Shown piece after piece: positions 9,552 through 17,834 of a stretch of 64,000 nt of DNA. The notes under the pieces are model-generated. The model saw nothing but the letters and a program-made list of their open reading frames with translations. It had not been told where the DNA came from and searched no databases. The stretch comes from Chloroflexota bacterium (GTDB lineage: Bacteria; Chloroflexota; Dehalococcoidia; Lucifugimonadales; Lucifugimonadaceae): contig JAQBUH010000001.1 in NCBI GenBank assembly GCA_027624075.1, positions 149,150 to 213,149 of the forward strand. Direction: 5' to 3'. Both the position numbers and the translations under genes were made by a program. Each line of letters starts with the position of its first letter. Positions within the stretch are counted from its first letter, which is position 1.

Positions 9552-10625
9552 TCAGACCTTAAGCGCCTCAAGTCCGTCGAGGCTGAACTCATCCTCGACG
9601 AAATAGCGGACCCTGGTTTTCTTGTATTCCCGGGTGCTGTAGAGGAGCAGACGGTCGTGGAGACCTGTCTTGGTCTCGATATCCTGGGCTATCTCCTCAC
9701 ACTCGGCCTCGGTGGTGGCGTGGACCATCGTAAAGTGTGAGTAGTCCCAGTCTTCGTAGGTCGGCCGCTGGTAGCAGTGAGTGACTGCCGGCGATTTCGC
9801 CATGATCTCACCGACCTCTTGCGCCCGCTCCTCCGGCACCTTCCAAACGATCATAGCGTTGGCGTTGAACCCGGCTCTGCGGTGATACAGCACAGCGCTG
9901 TAGCGCCGCATCAGCCGCCTGTCGACCATGGCGGCGCCGTAGTCGAACAGCTCGTCAACCGTCATGCCGAGGCGCTCGGCCATAGGATCGAACGGCCTGC
10001 TCTCGAGAGGGAGGTCGTCCTGGAGTTCCTTGATGAATGCGACGTCCAGGTCAGACAGCTCCTGTGCCTGGTTCCAGCCTTCGCCGGGTTTGGTCGAAGC
10101 TCCGTTCGTTGTGGAGCCGGGTCCATCAGGCACAAAGTAAGTCCGTGCGTCCGAGACCTTTTTCTCCATGTCAAAGTTGACGCCGATCTTGAAGAACCTG
10201 ATCGTCGGAAGCAGACGTGTCGCCTCTGCTCCGGTGACGCGCCCGAGGGTTGCCACGTCGTCAGGGATCGATCTGCCGGGTGGCACTGCGAGGGTGAACC
10301 ACAGGTTAAATTGGCCCACGCGTGCGTAGTTGTGGCTGATCCCCGGATGCCTGTTCAGGAACTGCGCCGCCGCATCCAGCTTATCTGCCGGAAAGCGCAT
10401 TGCAACGAGGGTAGAGGTGTAGCCAAGCCGCCGAGTGTCGAATATCGCTCCAACCTGCCGGACGACATTCTTCTTCTTGAGCACACCAACGCGGTCGAAC
10501 ACCTCTTGCTCGCTGAGCCCGGCTTTATCACCAATCGCTTTCCACGGCTCTCGGACCAGCGGGAAATCCGATTGGAGGATGTTCAGAATCTTCCTGTCAA
10601 TGGAATCGAACTCAGACTGAGGCAT
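9552..10625 (-). CDS. Siroheme decarboxylase, AhbA-AhbB (NirD/L-type) fusion of two Lrp/AsnC-like domains
   Basis: About 357 residues with two repeated units. Each has a winged helix followed by an Lrp/AsnC-type domain. Unit 1 begins FDSIDRKILNILQSDFPL, unit 2 begins LSDLDVAFIKELQDDLPL. Proteins of this family decarboxylate siroheme to didecarboxysiroheme, in the alternative heme pathway (AhbA/AhbB) or on the way to heme d1 (NirD/L/G/H). The second unit has the B-type pattern (LMRRYSAVLYHRRAGFNANA, HCYQRP, TREYKKTRVRYF). The position at the head of a hem operon, with the siroheme-making enzymes downstream, supports this over a transcription-factor role. I chose the ATG at 10625; the ORF-track start at 10688 would sit almost at a possible -10 element. 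Confidence 0.88.
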   Translation of the reverse strand: MPQSEFDSIDRKILNILQSDFPLVREPWKAIGDKAGLSEQEVFDRVGVLKKKNVVRQVGAIFDTRRLGYTSTLVAMRFPADKLDAAAQFLNRHPGISHNYARVGQFNLWFTLAVPPGRSIPDDVATLGRVTGAEATRLLPTIRFFKIGVNFDMEKKVSDARTYFVPDGPGSTTNGASTKPGEGWNQAQELSDLDVAFIKELQDDLPLESRPFDPMAERLGMTVDELFDYGAAMVDRRLMRRYSAVLYHRRAGFNANAMIVWKVPEERAQEVGEIMAKSPAVTHCYQRPTYEDWDYSHFTMVHATTEAECEEIAQDIETKTGLHDRLLLYSTREYKKTRVRYFVEDEFSLDGLEALKV

Positions 10626-10697
10626 GAGCGTAGCCGGGTATTCTCCGCCTCCGGGCCTGCCGGAGGGCACGTGGATGATGGGGCTCAACCAGCGAAT

Positions 10698-10733
10698 TGT
10701 ATACGGAGAGAGGTTGATCGGACCGGCTGATCA
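10698..10733 (-). promoter_or_regulatory. Candidate promoter/operator for the tetrapyrrole operon
   Basis: Minus-strand TATACA (10703-10698) could be a -10 element about 70 bases before the decarboxylase ATG. Just upstream lies the interrupted palindrome TGATC-N9-GATCA (10715-10733), which overlaps where the -35 should be. No good -35 is seen, so an activator-dependent promoter is possible. This is pattern-based only. Confidence 0.25.
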
Positions 10734-10803
10734 GCCCGCATATCGGTGTTTTGCCGGTGAACGCCACCATTGCCCGCGAATATGCCGCTGCCATGCGTTG
10801 CAG

Positions 10804-11769
10804 TCACCGCCGGGAGGCAGCCCATGACTCGATTGCCTGCCGGGAACTGTGCTCTGGCTTCCAGCCAAGCTCCGAGGCGATCTTGTCTATCGACACGAGC
10901 CACGGGTACCGGATGAACGACAGGCCGGCAGACGGCGAGCGCCGCTGCAGCCTGAGCTTCCAGGTGAGGTCGATGACTCCTTTGAGCAACGGCGCGGGCG
11001 CCGGCACAACCTTCCCGCCGGCGATCTTCACCATCGATCTCCAACTTACGGTGCCGCTCCCTGCGATGTTGTAGATCCCTCGTGAGCCTTGCTTGAGCAC
11101 AGCGTCAATCGCTGACGCGTAGTCGTCGACGTGCAGGAACTGCATGTCCGGGTTTGCCCCGGCGGGCGCAGGCAAGAAACGCATCCTGAGTGAATCCGTG
11201 ATGAAGTTACTTGCTCCCGGTCCCATCACGACGCAGCCGCGCAGTATCGAAACGGCGCAGTCTGGATGCTCAACTCCGTATCGTGTCAGCAGCTTTTCCG
11301 CCTCAACCTTATGCTCTGAATAGCTGAACCCGGTCACCGGGTTCACAGGGTCGGTCTCCTTGAACGGCTCAGTGAAGCCAGGGTGGGCGCCGTAGACGGT
11401 GCTGCTGCTGAGATACACGATCTGGCGCACTCCGGCCTTCGAGCAGGCGTTCAGTAGCCGCTCCGTTGCGTCTACGTTCACATCGCGTGCTCCGGATGCG
11501 TCACGGGCGTGACGCTGTGGCCGCAACTGAAAGGCGAGGTGAATGACGGTGTCGATATCGTAGCCGGCGAGGAGGTCATCCACCGGCTCCCTGATATCGC
11601 GTATCACGGAGACGAAACGGCGCGTCTCTCCCGCTGGTCCCAGGCTTTGCCTGGTGTCAACCGCAACTGCTAAAGACGTTTCGTCCATGGCTGTGACGCG
11701 GTCGAGAGTCGCCTCGCCAAGGAACCCGGCGGAACCCGTTATCAGGACATGCCTTTTCGAGTCAGTCAC
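10804..11769 (-). CDS. NAD-dependent epimerase/dehydratase (extended SDR)
   Basis: About 321 residues with an N-terminal Rossmann motif LITGSAGFLGEA and the active-site pair YSEHK (YxxxK) after STVYGAHPG. These mark the extended short-chain dehydrogenase family that modifies nucleotide sugars or other oxidised substrates. The substrate cannot be named. The ORF track starts at 11799. I prefer the GTG at 11769, which overlaps the upstream stop by 8 bases and has GAGG six bases ahead; this also gives a normal N-terminus (TDSKRHVLITG). It is the last gene of the long minus-strand run that begins with hopanoid genes. Confidence 0.82.
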   Translation of the reverse strand: MTDSKRHVLITGSAGFLGEATLDRVTAMDETSLAVAVDTRQSLGPAGETRRFVSVIRDIREPVDDLLAGYDIDTVIHLAFQLRPQRHARDASGARDVNVDATERLLNACSKAGVRQIVYLSSSTVYGAHPGFTEPFKETDPVNPVTGFSYSEHKVEAEKLLTRYGVEHPDCAVSILRGCVVMGPGASNFITDSLRMRFLPAPAGANPDMQFLHVDDYASAIDAVLKQGSRGIYNIAGSGTVSWRSMVKIAGGKVVPAPAPLLKGVIDLTWKLRLQRRSPSAGLSFIRYPWLVSIDKIASELGWKPEHSSRQAIESWAASRR

Positions 11770-12133
11770 CCTTAACCTCATCGGTGAAGTCGAAGCCAAT
11801 CTTGCCGAAGCCCGGCACTATAAACCCCATCCAGACTTTGTGTGGCCCGTGGGCGAGCTGCGCGCCGTTGATCGTTATGGCAATTGAGCGGTTCATCTTC
11901 AGGCCAAACGTCGTCTGGTCTGTCACGTTATCGAACGTGATGTCCTGTCCATCCTGGTGAAACGAGGATGCGGTCATCGCAACCTCCTGATCGTCGACCC
12001 TCAGCGGCAGCATCCCTTTTGCGTAGCCGGAGCCGAGCGAATTCTTCAGGGTGAAGCTCCAGCCGGAGCCGGTATTTTGCAGACTCCCCTTTACATAGAG
12101 CCTCCGCAGAATGAACGCTGGAACTCCCGGCAT
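11762..12133 (-). CDS. Unknown 123-residue protein
   Basis: I do not recognise the family. The ORF-track version (204 residues) starts inside the aldolase gene in another frame and its first 81 residues look like shadow sequence. The ATG at 12133 has AGGAG five bases upstream and begins MPGVPAFILRRLYVKGSL. The protein has no signal peptide or membrane span and is rich in beta-type alternation, ending in a stretch with GPHKVWMGFIVPGFGKIGF. It could be a small lipid- or ligand-binding barrel. It sits 65 bases after the class II aldolase gene and is coupled to the downstream epimerase by an 8-base overlap, so it is probably co-translated. Confidence 0.7.
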   Translation of the reverse strand: MPGVPAFILRRLYVKGSLQNTGSGWSFTLKNSLGSGYAKGMLPLRVDDQEVAMTASSFHQDGQDITFDNVTDQTTFGLKMNRSIAITINGAQLAHGPHKVWMGFIVPGFGKIGFDFTDEVKGD

Positions 12134-12198
12134 ATTTACTCCTGACCACCCGGCGCGAACAAGCGCTGCGTTCGATAAGCCGTTTGAAGGCTGGAATT

Positions 12199-12873
12199 CT
12201 AGTCGGTTCCCGCGAGGCCTGACCGCATCAAATAGACCTGGCGCTCCGCATCTACCGCAAACTCTGGCAACTCCGTCGCTCCGCCAATCGTCTCCGCGTG
12301 GACATAGATCTGGGCAACCCGCTCGACAAGGACCGCCACCCGCATCGCCTCGGCGAGCGTCGGCGCGACGGCGCACATTCCGTGATTCCGGAGCAGCACC
12401 GCTCGCCGGTCGCCAAGGGCCTCAACTCCGGCGGCGGCCAGCTCAGGCGTTCCCGGAAAGCCGTAGTCAGCGACCTCGATCGGGCCGCCAATGTATACCA
12501 CCATTTCATCAACTATCGGCGGGATATGAGTTGACGTGACTGCGGCGACGCTGGCAAACAACGAATGTGTGTGTACGATCGCGTTCACGTCCGGACGGTT
12601 GCGGTAGATGCCAAGATGAAGCAGAGACTCGGTGGACGGCACCAACTCGGCGCCGACCGGCTCAAGCTCTCCATCGACCACGACGAGCCCGGCCGCGTCC
12701 AGCAGGTCGTAGGTGACTCCGGCCGGTGTGATCAGGTAGCGCTCGTCACCGCCCTCGAAAGGAAGCCTCAACGAGACGTTCCCACTCGATCCGGAGACGA
12801 GCCCGCGGCTGTCGAGTTCTCGAACGGCTGCGATCAGCGTCTCTCTCTCGATCTCGTAAAGCGGTGCTGGCAT
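12199..12873 (-). CDS. Class II aldolase/adducin family protein
   Basis: A 224-residue member of the fuculose-phosphate aldolase/adducin fold. Metal-binding histidines are seen in AIVHTHSLFASV and LLRNHGMCAVAPT, and the family SGNVSLR segment lies near residue 30. Family members cleave or decarboxylate phosphorylated sugars or sugar acids (fuculose-1-P, ribulose-5-P epimerase AraD, 3-oxo-tetronate-4-P). An FGGY kinase and a 2-hydroxyacid dehydrogenase lie just upstream, so a kinase-then-aldolase sequence on a sugar-like substrate is a reasonable inference. The specific substrate is unknown. Confidence 0.88.
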   Translation of the reverse strand: MPAPLYEIERETLIAAVRELDSRGLVSGSSGNVSLRLPFEGGDERYLITPAGVTYDLLDAAGLVVVDGELEPVGAELVPSTESLLHLGIYRNRPDVNAIVHTHSLFASVAAVTSTHIPPIVDEMVVYIGGPIEVADYGFPGTPELAAAGVEALGDRRAVLLRNHGMCAVAPTLAEAMRVAVLVERVAQIYVHAETIGGATELPEFAVDAERQVYLMRSGLAGTD

Positions 12874-12947
12874 CTGTGTCTAAGCTCCAACCGGATGGTG
12901 GCAGCGTGAAACCGTAGCACGGCTGACCTCAAACCGGCACTTGCCGG

Positions 12948-14465
12948 CTAAAGTTCGATGTCTGTGAGCATTCGCTCACGCGCGCGCCAGGCGTGGTAGA
13001 GGTCGTCATACTCGGCGCCAATCGCAGATTCCGCCGTCTGCACCCTTAGCTCGTGCCTGCGCCGCTCCGTCAAGTCGAATATTTCCCCGTCGCCTGCCCC
13101 TGAAGCCGCGATAGACAGCGCGCCAAGTATGGTGCTCTCTCCCGACCTTGAGAAGCCTACCGCTCCTCCGAGTACCGAGGTGAGGATGTTCCGGAAGGTG
13201 CGAGAGCGTGTCATGCCGCCACCTGCGGCGAACCACCTCGACGGACCACCGAACATCGCCAGCCGGTCTGCGTTGTACCGGATTGCGAACGCAAAATTCT
13301 CGAGCGCGGCACGTGCCAGAGTCGCGCGGTCGGGCGGCTCGAACGATAGAGGCACGGGGAAAAATATCCCTCCACTACGCATGCCGATGTTCGACATGTG
13401 GGTGAATGACGGCCCCAGATATCCGGCTGCGCCGTTGGCGCCCGGCTCAATGCGCGCCGCCTGCCGGTCAAGCCGCTCCATCGCCTTCTCGGGGTCTTCG
13501 CCCTGGCAGATCAGCGAGACCAGCCAGTGGTACGCTCCGCCCATCTCCCCCGCGTTGCCCTCGACGGTCCACGCGCCAGGCAGCACATGACGACCTGTCC
13601 ACATTGCGTGGGTGCTATCGAAAAGCGGGAGGTTTGTCACTCTCTGGACAGCCGCGCTCCAGCCCGCGATCACGCCTGACGTCTCTGGCTCAGAGACACC
13701 GAGTCCGGCAAGTCCCACCTGGGAGTCTGGGCCGGCTGCGATCACGGGCGTTCCGGGAGATAGTCCCATGGCGCGCGCCACCGTTGTGACCAGCTTTCCA
13801 ACGACCGATCCGGACGGGCATGTCGGAGGCAGGTCGATTTCGTCGAGGCCGGCGTATGACGCCAGCCCGGTCGCAGGCGCTCCAGTCGCAACGAGCCCCA
13901 GTCCGGACTCGCACGCCAGCGCCGACTCCATCAGCAGAATGCCGGTCATCCGGAACGCCAGCCAGTCGGCCAGCCCGGAGACCGTTCGCAGATTCTCGTA
14001 CGATTCCGGCCGCTCCTGTTTGAGCCACAGCATGCGTGCCCACGCCGTAAGCATTGCGGGGCCGTGGCCGGTCATCTGCCACAGCATATTGCCGGCGTCG
14101 GCGTCGATCTGGCCGCCCTGGAAAACCCCGCGCATGTCCCTGTTCGGCCCTGAGTACAGCTCCTTACCGTCGTGGCCGTACATCACAAGGCCGAGCCGCT
14201 GACTGGTGACGGCGACGGACCTGACCTGATCGCCCGCGATCCCGGCGTCGCGCAGAGCCTTCTTCGACGCCTCGCCAACCGATTTCCACGCGGTCTCAGG
14301 GGAGAACTCGAGCGCCGTGTCGGGTCCGTCTTCCGGGCGCGTGTACTTGACCGGAATGCGCACAATCGAGAGTGGCTGGCCTGTCGCGGGGCCAACCGCT
14401 GCCCTGATGTGACTGCTCCCGAAGTCGATTGCCATGTACAGCGGCCGGGGCTTACGTGATGCCAC
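12948..14465 (-). CDS. FGGY-family carbohydrate kinase
   Basis: About 505 residues in two actin-like ATPase domains. The N-terminal phosphate motif is MAIDFGSSHIRAAVG; the hinge and second domain include TPVIAAGPDSQVGLAGLG, and later AAGGGMTRSRTFRNIL. FGGY kinases phosphorylate glycerol, xylulose, ribulose, fuculose, erythritol or AI-2. The general wording is closest, by eye, to LsrK/xylulokinase-like members, but the substrate is not determined. I moved the start from 14489 to the GTG at 14465, which has GGGAGAG upstream and overlaps the dehydrogenase gene by 14 bases. It probably acts with the flanking dehydrogenase and aldolase. Confidence 0.88.
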   Translation of the reverse strand: MASRKPRPLYMAIDFGSSHIRAAVGPATGQPLSIVRIPVKYTRPEDGPDTALEFSPETAWKSVGEASKKALRDAGIAGDQVRSVAVTSQRLGLVMYGHDGKELYSGPNRDMRGVFQGGQIDADAGNMLWQMTGHGPAMLTAWARMLWLKQERPESYENLRTVSGLADWLAFRMTGILLMESALACESGLGLVATGAPATGLASYAGLDEIDLPPTCPSGSVVGKLVTTVARAMGLSPGTPVIAAGPDSQVGLAGLGVSEPETSGVIAGWSAAVQRVTNLPLFDSTHAMWTGRHVLPGAWTVEGNAGEMGGAYHWLVSLICQGEDPEKAMERLDRQAARIEPGANGAAGYLGPSFTHMSNIGMRSGGIFFPVPLSFEPPDRATLARAALENFAFAIRYNADRLAMFGGPSRWFAAGGGMTRSRTFRNILTSVLGGAVGFSRSGESTILGALSIAASGAGDGEIFDLTERRRHELRVQTAESAIGAEYDDLYHAWRARERMLTDIEL

Positions 14466-15459
14466 GGCGTCTCTCCCATACCTCGTCATTGACGATGTTT
14501 ATAGGTCGCTCTCCGCGCGAAAACCGGATCAGGTCTCCAGCCACCGCGGCGGAGTGGCGGATGATCGTGTCTTCAGTGGCGCCGCCGATGTGCGGAGTGA
14601 GCACCATGTTTGGCAGTGCAAGAAGCGGGCTTGCCGGGTCGACAGGATGGCTGGAAAAGATGTCGATGCCGGCCGCGGCGAGATGGCCCGTTGAGAGAGC
14701 GTTTATCATCGCCTCCTCGTCAACGAGTTCAGCCGACGCCGTGTTCACCAGGACCGCTCCATGCTTCATCAAGCCGACCCTGCGTTCGTCGATCAGAGCT
14801 GAGCCATCTTCGGCTGGCGGGGCATGCAGCGTCACAAAGTCGGACGACTCAAGCAGGAAGTCCAGGTCTGTCCAGGTGACTTTGTAGCCGCTCGACTGCG
14901 CCGGGCTGACGAACGGGTCGTAACCGAGTACGTTCATGCCAAAGGCATTGCACAGCCCGGCCACTCTCCGGCCGATAGCGCCAAGACCGATCACACCTGC
15001 GATTTTGCCGCCAAGCTCTGTCCCGCGCAGGTCGCGATATGGCGCTGTCGGCGATTCCCACCGGCGTTCCCGCACGTATCGGTCTGCCTCCACAATCCGC
15101 CTGCAAGCCGTCAGCATCAGCGCGATCGTCAACTCTGAGACGGCTGCGGCGTTCCTGCCGGGAGTGTTTACGACAACGACTCCGCGCTCAGTGGCGGCGT
15201 CAACATCGATCTGGTTTAGAGCAGAGCGGCAAATGCCTGCCAGCCTCAGGCCGGGCGCGGCGTCGAAAGTCTCTGAAAACAGGAAGTCTGCCTCGACGAT
15301 GACGGCGTCAAATGACTCGCGTTCCAGCCGGTGACCCAACTCTTCCGGGTCGTGGAGATCGCCCGACTCAAGCCAGCTTTCGTGGACAGGCTCAATGCCG
15401 GCGTTCTTTAGTTCCGACAGCGATGCTTCCGCGAACGGAGCAAGTATGAGGGCGCGCAT
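14452..15459 (-). CDS. D-isomer-specific 2-hydroxyacid dehydrogenase
   Basis: A 335-residue NAD(P)-dependent dehydrogenase of the phosphoglycerate dehydrogenase type. It has the Rossmann motif GVIGLGAIGRRVAG, the conserved arginine region (LAGICRSALNQID) and the catalytic histidine in LTPHIGGATEDTI. There is no ACT or other regulatory tail, so a general 2-ketoacid/2-hydroxyacid substrate is likely. Its ATG lies 18 bases after the stop of hpnE, which makes it the bridge between the hopanoid genes and the kinase/aldolase genes. A second family member is found at 59803-60798. Confidence 0.9.
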   Translation of the reverse strand: MRALILAPFAEASLSELKNAGIEPVHESWLESGDLHDPEELGHRLERESFDAVIVEADFLFSETFDAAPGLRLAGICRSALNQIDVDAATERGVVVVNTPGRNAAAVSELTIALMLTACRRIVEADRYVRERRWESPTAPYRDLRGTELGGKIAGVIGLGAIGRRVAGLCNAFGMNVLGYDPFVSPAQSSGYKVTWTDLDFLLESSDFVTLHAPPAEDGSALIDERRVGLMKHGAVLVNTASAELVDEEAMINALSTGHLAAAGIDIFSSHPVDPASPLLALPNMVLTPHIGGATEDTIIRHSAAVAGDLIRFSRGERPINIVNDEVWERRRGIT

Positions 15460-15477
15460 GTGAGGTGAGTATGAGCC

Positions 15478-16857
15478 TCAGGAGCCGTTTGCGGACAGGT
15501 GTTTCACAACCGCTTCTGCCGCAAGGTTGCCGCTGCGGACGGCGCTCTCCATCGTTGACGGCCAGCCGGTGCGAGTCCAGTCACCTGCCAGGAACAGCCC
15601 CGGAACCGGCGTTTCCTGCGGCAAACGGTATTTCTCCGCCCCCGGCACAACGCGGAATGTGGCGTCGAGCATTTTGACCGTGATGAACCGGGTCACCTCT
15701 GCGTTTGCGGCCTCGGGAAACACCCTGGCCATCTCGGCGACGAAGATCTCTCTAAGCTCGGCCTTTGACCGGTCTTTCCACTGCCATGCGCCGCTCAGCG
15801 ATATCGCAATGTGCTGTCCCTGTCCGTCCGGCTCGGTCTCTTTTTCATGCATCCGGGTCACGTTGAACACCCACTGCAACGGACTGTCGAGCACAGCGAC
15901 GAACCTGTCTTCGAGGACAGGCCTGTCGTACCAGATGTGAACGCCGACAATTGGCGCTGTCTCGATACTTGCCGCGGGAGCAAAAAAACCGGCGTCGTCA
16001 TGCTCCGGTGGCAGAACGGCCAGCAGAGCAGAAGGCGGGAGGGCGACCACGACCGCGTCCGACCGGATGACCTCTCCCGACTCAAGCCTGACGCCTGTGG
16101 CGCGCCCGTTCGCGAATAAGACCTGTGCAACGTCCGCGGACGTCTCCACTCTCCCGTCATTGCGGGAGATGAAGCTCGCCGCAGATTCGCCCGCAAGGCG
16201 AGAGAGGCCGACCACCGGATAGCCGATCGCCGCTTTCGATGGCGCGCCTAGCAAGGCGGTCTGAAACAGCATCAGGCCGGCGTCCGCGCTGACGTCCTTA
16301 ATGTCGTCGTTGAGGCCTGGCAGGACGATCAGGTTCCAGAAACGGGAAATCGTCTCGTCGCTCTGCCCGTGCCTCCGGAGCCATGAGTCAAATGTCTCGT
16401 CCTCCAGCGGACCGCCGGGCCTGCGCCGTGCAAGCCTGATCCGCAACATGCCGTAGAGAAGCCTGAGCCTCCCAACAAGAGACACATGTCCGTATCCGAT
16501 CAGGGCAGGGAGGTTTGCCGCGGAGCCGGGGATCCAGGACGAGGCGCGGAGCCACGACGTCTCTCCGTTCCTGATCACCCTCGCCTCCAGGCGGCCAGGC
16601 ATCCTCACGTTGCCCCAGGCCCCGATGTCGTGCAGGAACTGCGTATAGGCTGAGCATGCGCCAACGAATACGTGCTGGCCGTTATCGACTTCGACTCCGG
16701 TTTCAGGGTCATCGAACGAAAACGCGCGGCCTCCCAGGAACGGACGCTTTTCGAGCAAGGTGATTCGGTAGCCGCGCCTCGAAAGGTCAACCCCAGCGGC
16801 CAGCCCTGCCAGGCCGCCTCCGATGATGACGACACTTTTCGGTGTTTCGGTGCTCAT
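15478..16857 (-). CDS. hpnE: Hydroxysqualene dehydroxylase (squalene-associated FAD-dependent desaturase)
   Basis: About 459 residues of the phytoene-desaturase-like amine oxidase superfamily. The FAD-binding motif VVIIGGGLAGLAAG is followed by LEKRPFLGGRAFSFDD, and the C-terminal FAD contact is PGLFLAGDWTRTGWPSTMESA. In the HpnCDE route this enzyme reduces hydroxysqualene to squalene. Its position directly after hpnD supports the assignment over a carotenoid desaturase. I use the ATG at 16857 (MSTETPKS). The ORF-track ATG at 16926 would overlap hpnD by 37 bases. Confidence 0.93.
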   Translation of the reverse strand: MSTETPKSVVIIGGGLAGLAAGVDLSRRGYRITLLEKRPFLGGRAFSFDDPETGVEVDNGQHVFVGACSAYTQFLHDIGAWGNVRMPGRLEARVIRNGETSWLRASSWIPGSAANLPALIGYGHVSLVGRLRLLYGMLRIRLARRRPGGPLEDETFDSWLRRHGQSDETISRFWNLIVLPGLNDDIKDVSADAGLMLFQTALLGAPSKAAIGYPVVGLSRLAGESAASFISRNDGRVETSADVAQVLFANGRATGVRLESGEVIRSDAVVVALPPSALLAVLPPEHDDAGFFAPAASIETAPIVGVHIWYDRPVLEDRFVAVLDSPLQWVFNVTRMHEKETEPDGQGQHIAISLSGAWQWKDRSKAELREIFVAEMARVFPEAANAEVTRFITVKMLDATFRVVPGAEKYRLPQETPVPGLFLAGDWTRTGWPSTMESAVRSGNLAAEAVVKHLSANGS

Positions 16858-16889
16858 TCTGAATGGCAGGCCAATCGAGCCGGCGCCGG

Positions 16890-17795
16890 CTAGTAGGGCA
16901 GGAAGGAGAGCCGGCTCCGGAGCCACAGTCGTGCCGCGAGAGTGAACTTGGCTCTCTTGCTGAGGCTGACCTTTCGCGACATGACGTCGTAGTCGGCGTC
17001 TTCGATCTTATCCAGGATGGCCATGTATACCTCGGCCATGGCCTGCGGGCAGGCGCGTGACCTGCGGTCGAGCAGCGGGAACAGTCTGTTGCCTCTATCG
17101 AAGTAGTTTCTGGCGCGCTTCACCTGGAACTTGATCAACTCGCGGAAGCGGTCGTTGACCTCGCCATCAACCAGTTCTGCTTCTGAGTAACCGAACCGCT
17201 CGATGTCGTCCATCGGCAGATAGATACGGCCGTTCGCCGCATCCTCGGCAACATCCCTGATCACATTCGTAAGCTGCATTGCAATCCCCAGGTCAACGGC
17301 ATAGCCAACCGCTTTTTCATCCTCGTATCCGCAGACCTCGATGCAAACGAGTCCGACGGCGCTGGCAACCTTCTTGCAATACTCGACCAGCTCGTCAAAG
17401 TTCGCATAGCGGGAGCGCGTCAGGTCCATCTCGCAGCCCTCGATCACAGCTGCGTAGTGAGACCTGCCGATTCCGAAGCGTTGCTGCGAGTCAGCGAGGG
17501 CGGTCCAGATGACGCCGGACTCCCCACCTTCGTACGCCTCTGCCAGTTTCACCTTCACGTTCGCGAGCTCTACCGCAGGGTCTCCGGCACGGTCAGGCTC
17601 GTCGACGATGTCGTCACACAGGCGACAGAAAGCGTAGGTCGCGTAGATGGCCTGCCGTTTTTCCAGCGGAAGAGTCAGGAACGCGTAATAGAAGTTAGAG
17701 GAAGCGTCGCGCGTCATCCTGGCGCACGCCTCGTATGCGTCCCTCAACTCCCGCTCTGAGTGCCGCGTCGGCGAGGTTTCTACAGTTGATGTCAA
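16890..17795 (-). CDS. hpnD: Presqualene diphosphate synthase
   Basis: A 301-residue trans-isoprenyl diphosphate synthase of the squalene/phytoene synthase family. Aspartate-rich motifs are in AFCRLCDDIVDEPDR and NVIRDVAEDAANGRIYLP. In the HpnCDE pathway HpnD condenses two farnesyl diphosphates to presqualene diphosphate. The paired paralogue (hpnC) lies just upstream and hpnE just downstream, which separates it from a phytoene synthase. The start is TTG at 17795 with no strong ribosome-binding site; it lies 39 bases after the hpnC stop. Confidence 0.93.
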   Translation of the reverse strand: MTSTVETSPTRHSERELRDAYEACARMTRDASSNFYYAFLTLPLEKRQAIYATYAFCRLCDDIVDEPDRAGDPAVELANVKVKLAEAYEGGESGVIWTALADSQQRFGIGRSHYAAVIEGCEMDLTRSRYANFDELVEYCKKVASAVGLVCIEVCGYEDEKAVGYAVDLGIAMQLTNVIRDVAEDAANGRIYLPMDDIERFGYSEAELVDGEVNDRFRELIKFQVKRARNYFDRGNRLFPLLDRRSRACPQAMAEVYMAILDKIEDADYDVMSRKVSLSKRAKFTLAARLWLRSRLSFLPY

Positions 17796-17834
17796 TTGTT
17801 ATGTCCGAATATGCCGGTCTCGGCCCTTGAACAG

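Noticed and set aside
9777-10730. 317-residue plus-strand ORF
   Set aside because: Antisense to the siroheme decarboxylase gene, with no domain features.
12134-12376. N-terminal 81 residues of the longer minus-strand ORF ending at 11762
   Set aside because: They overlap the aldolase gene in another frame and lack a ribosome-binding site; the ATG at 12133 has AGGAG.
15478-17795. Carotenoid (phytoene synthase/desaturase) genes
   Set aside because: The folds are shared, but the triple hpnC-hpnD-hpnE order next to squalene-hopene cyclase and hpnH/hpnG fits the squalene route much better.
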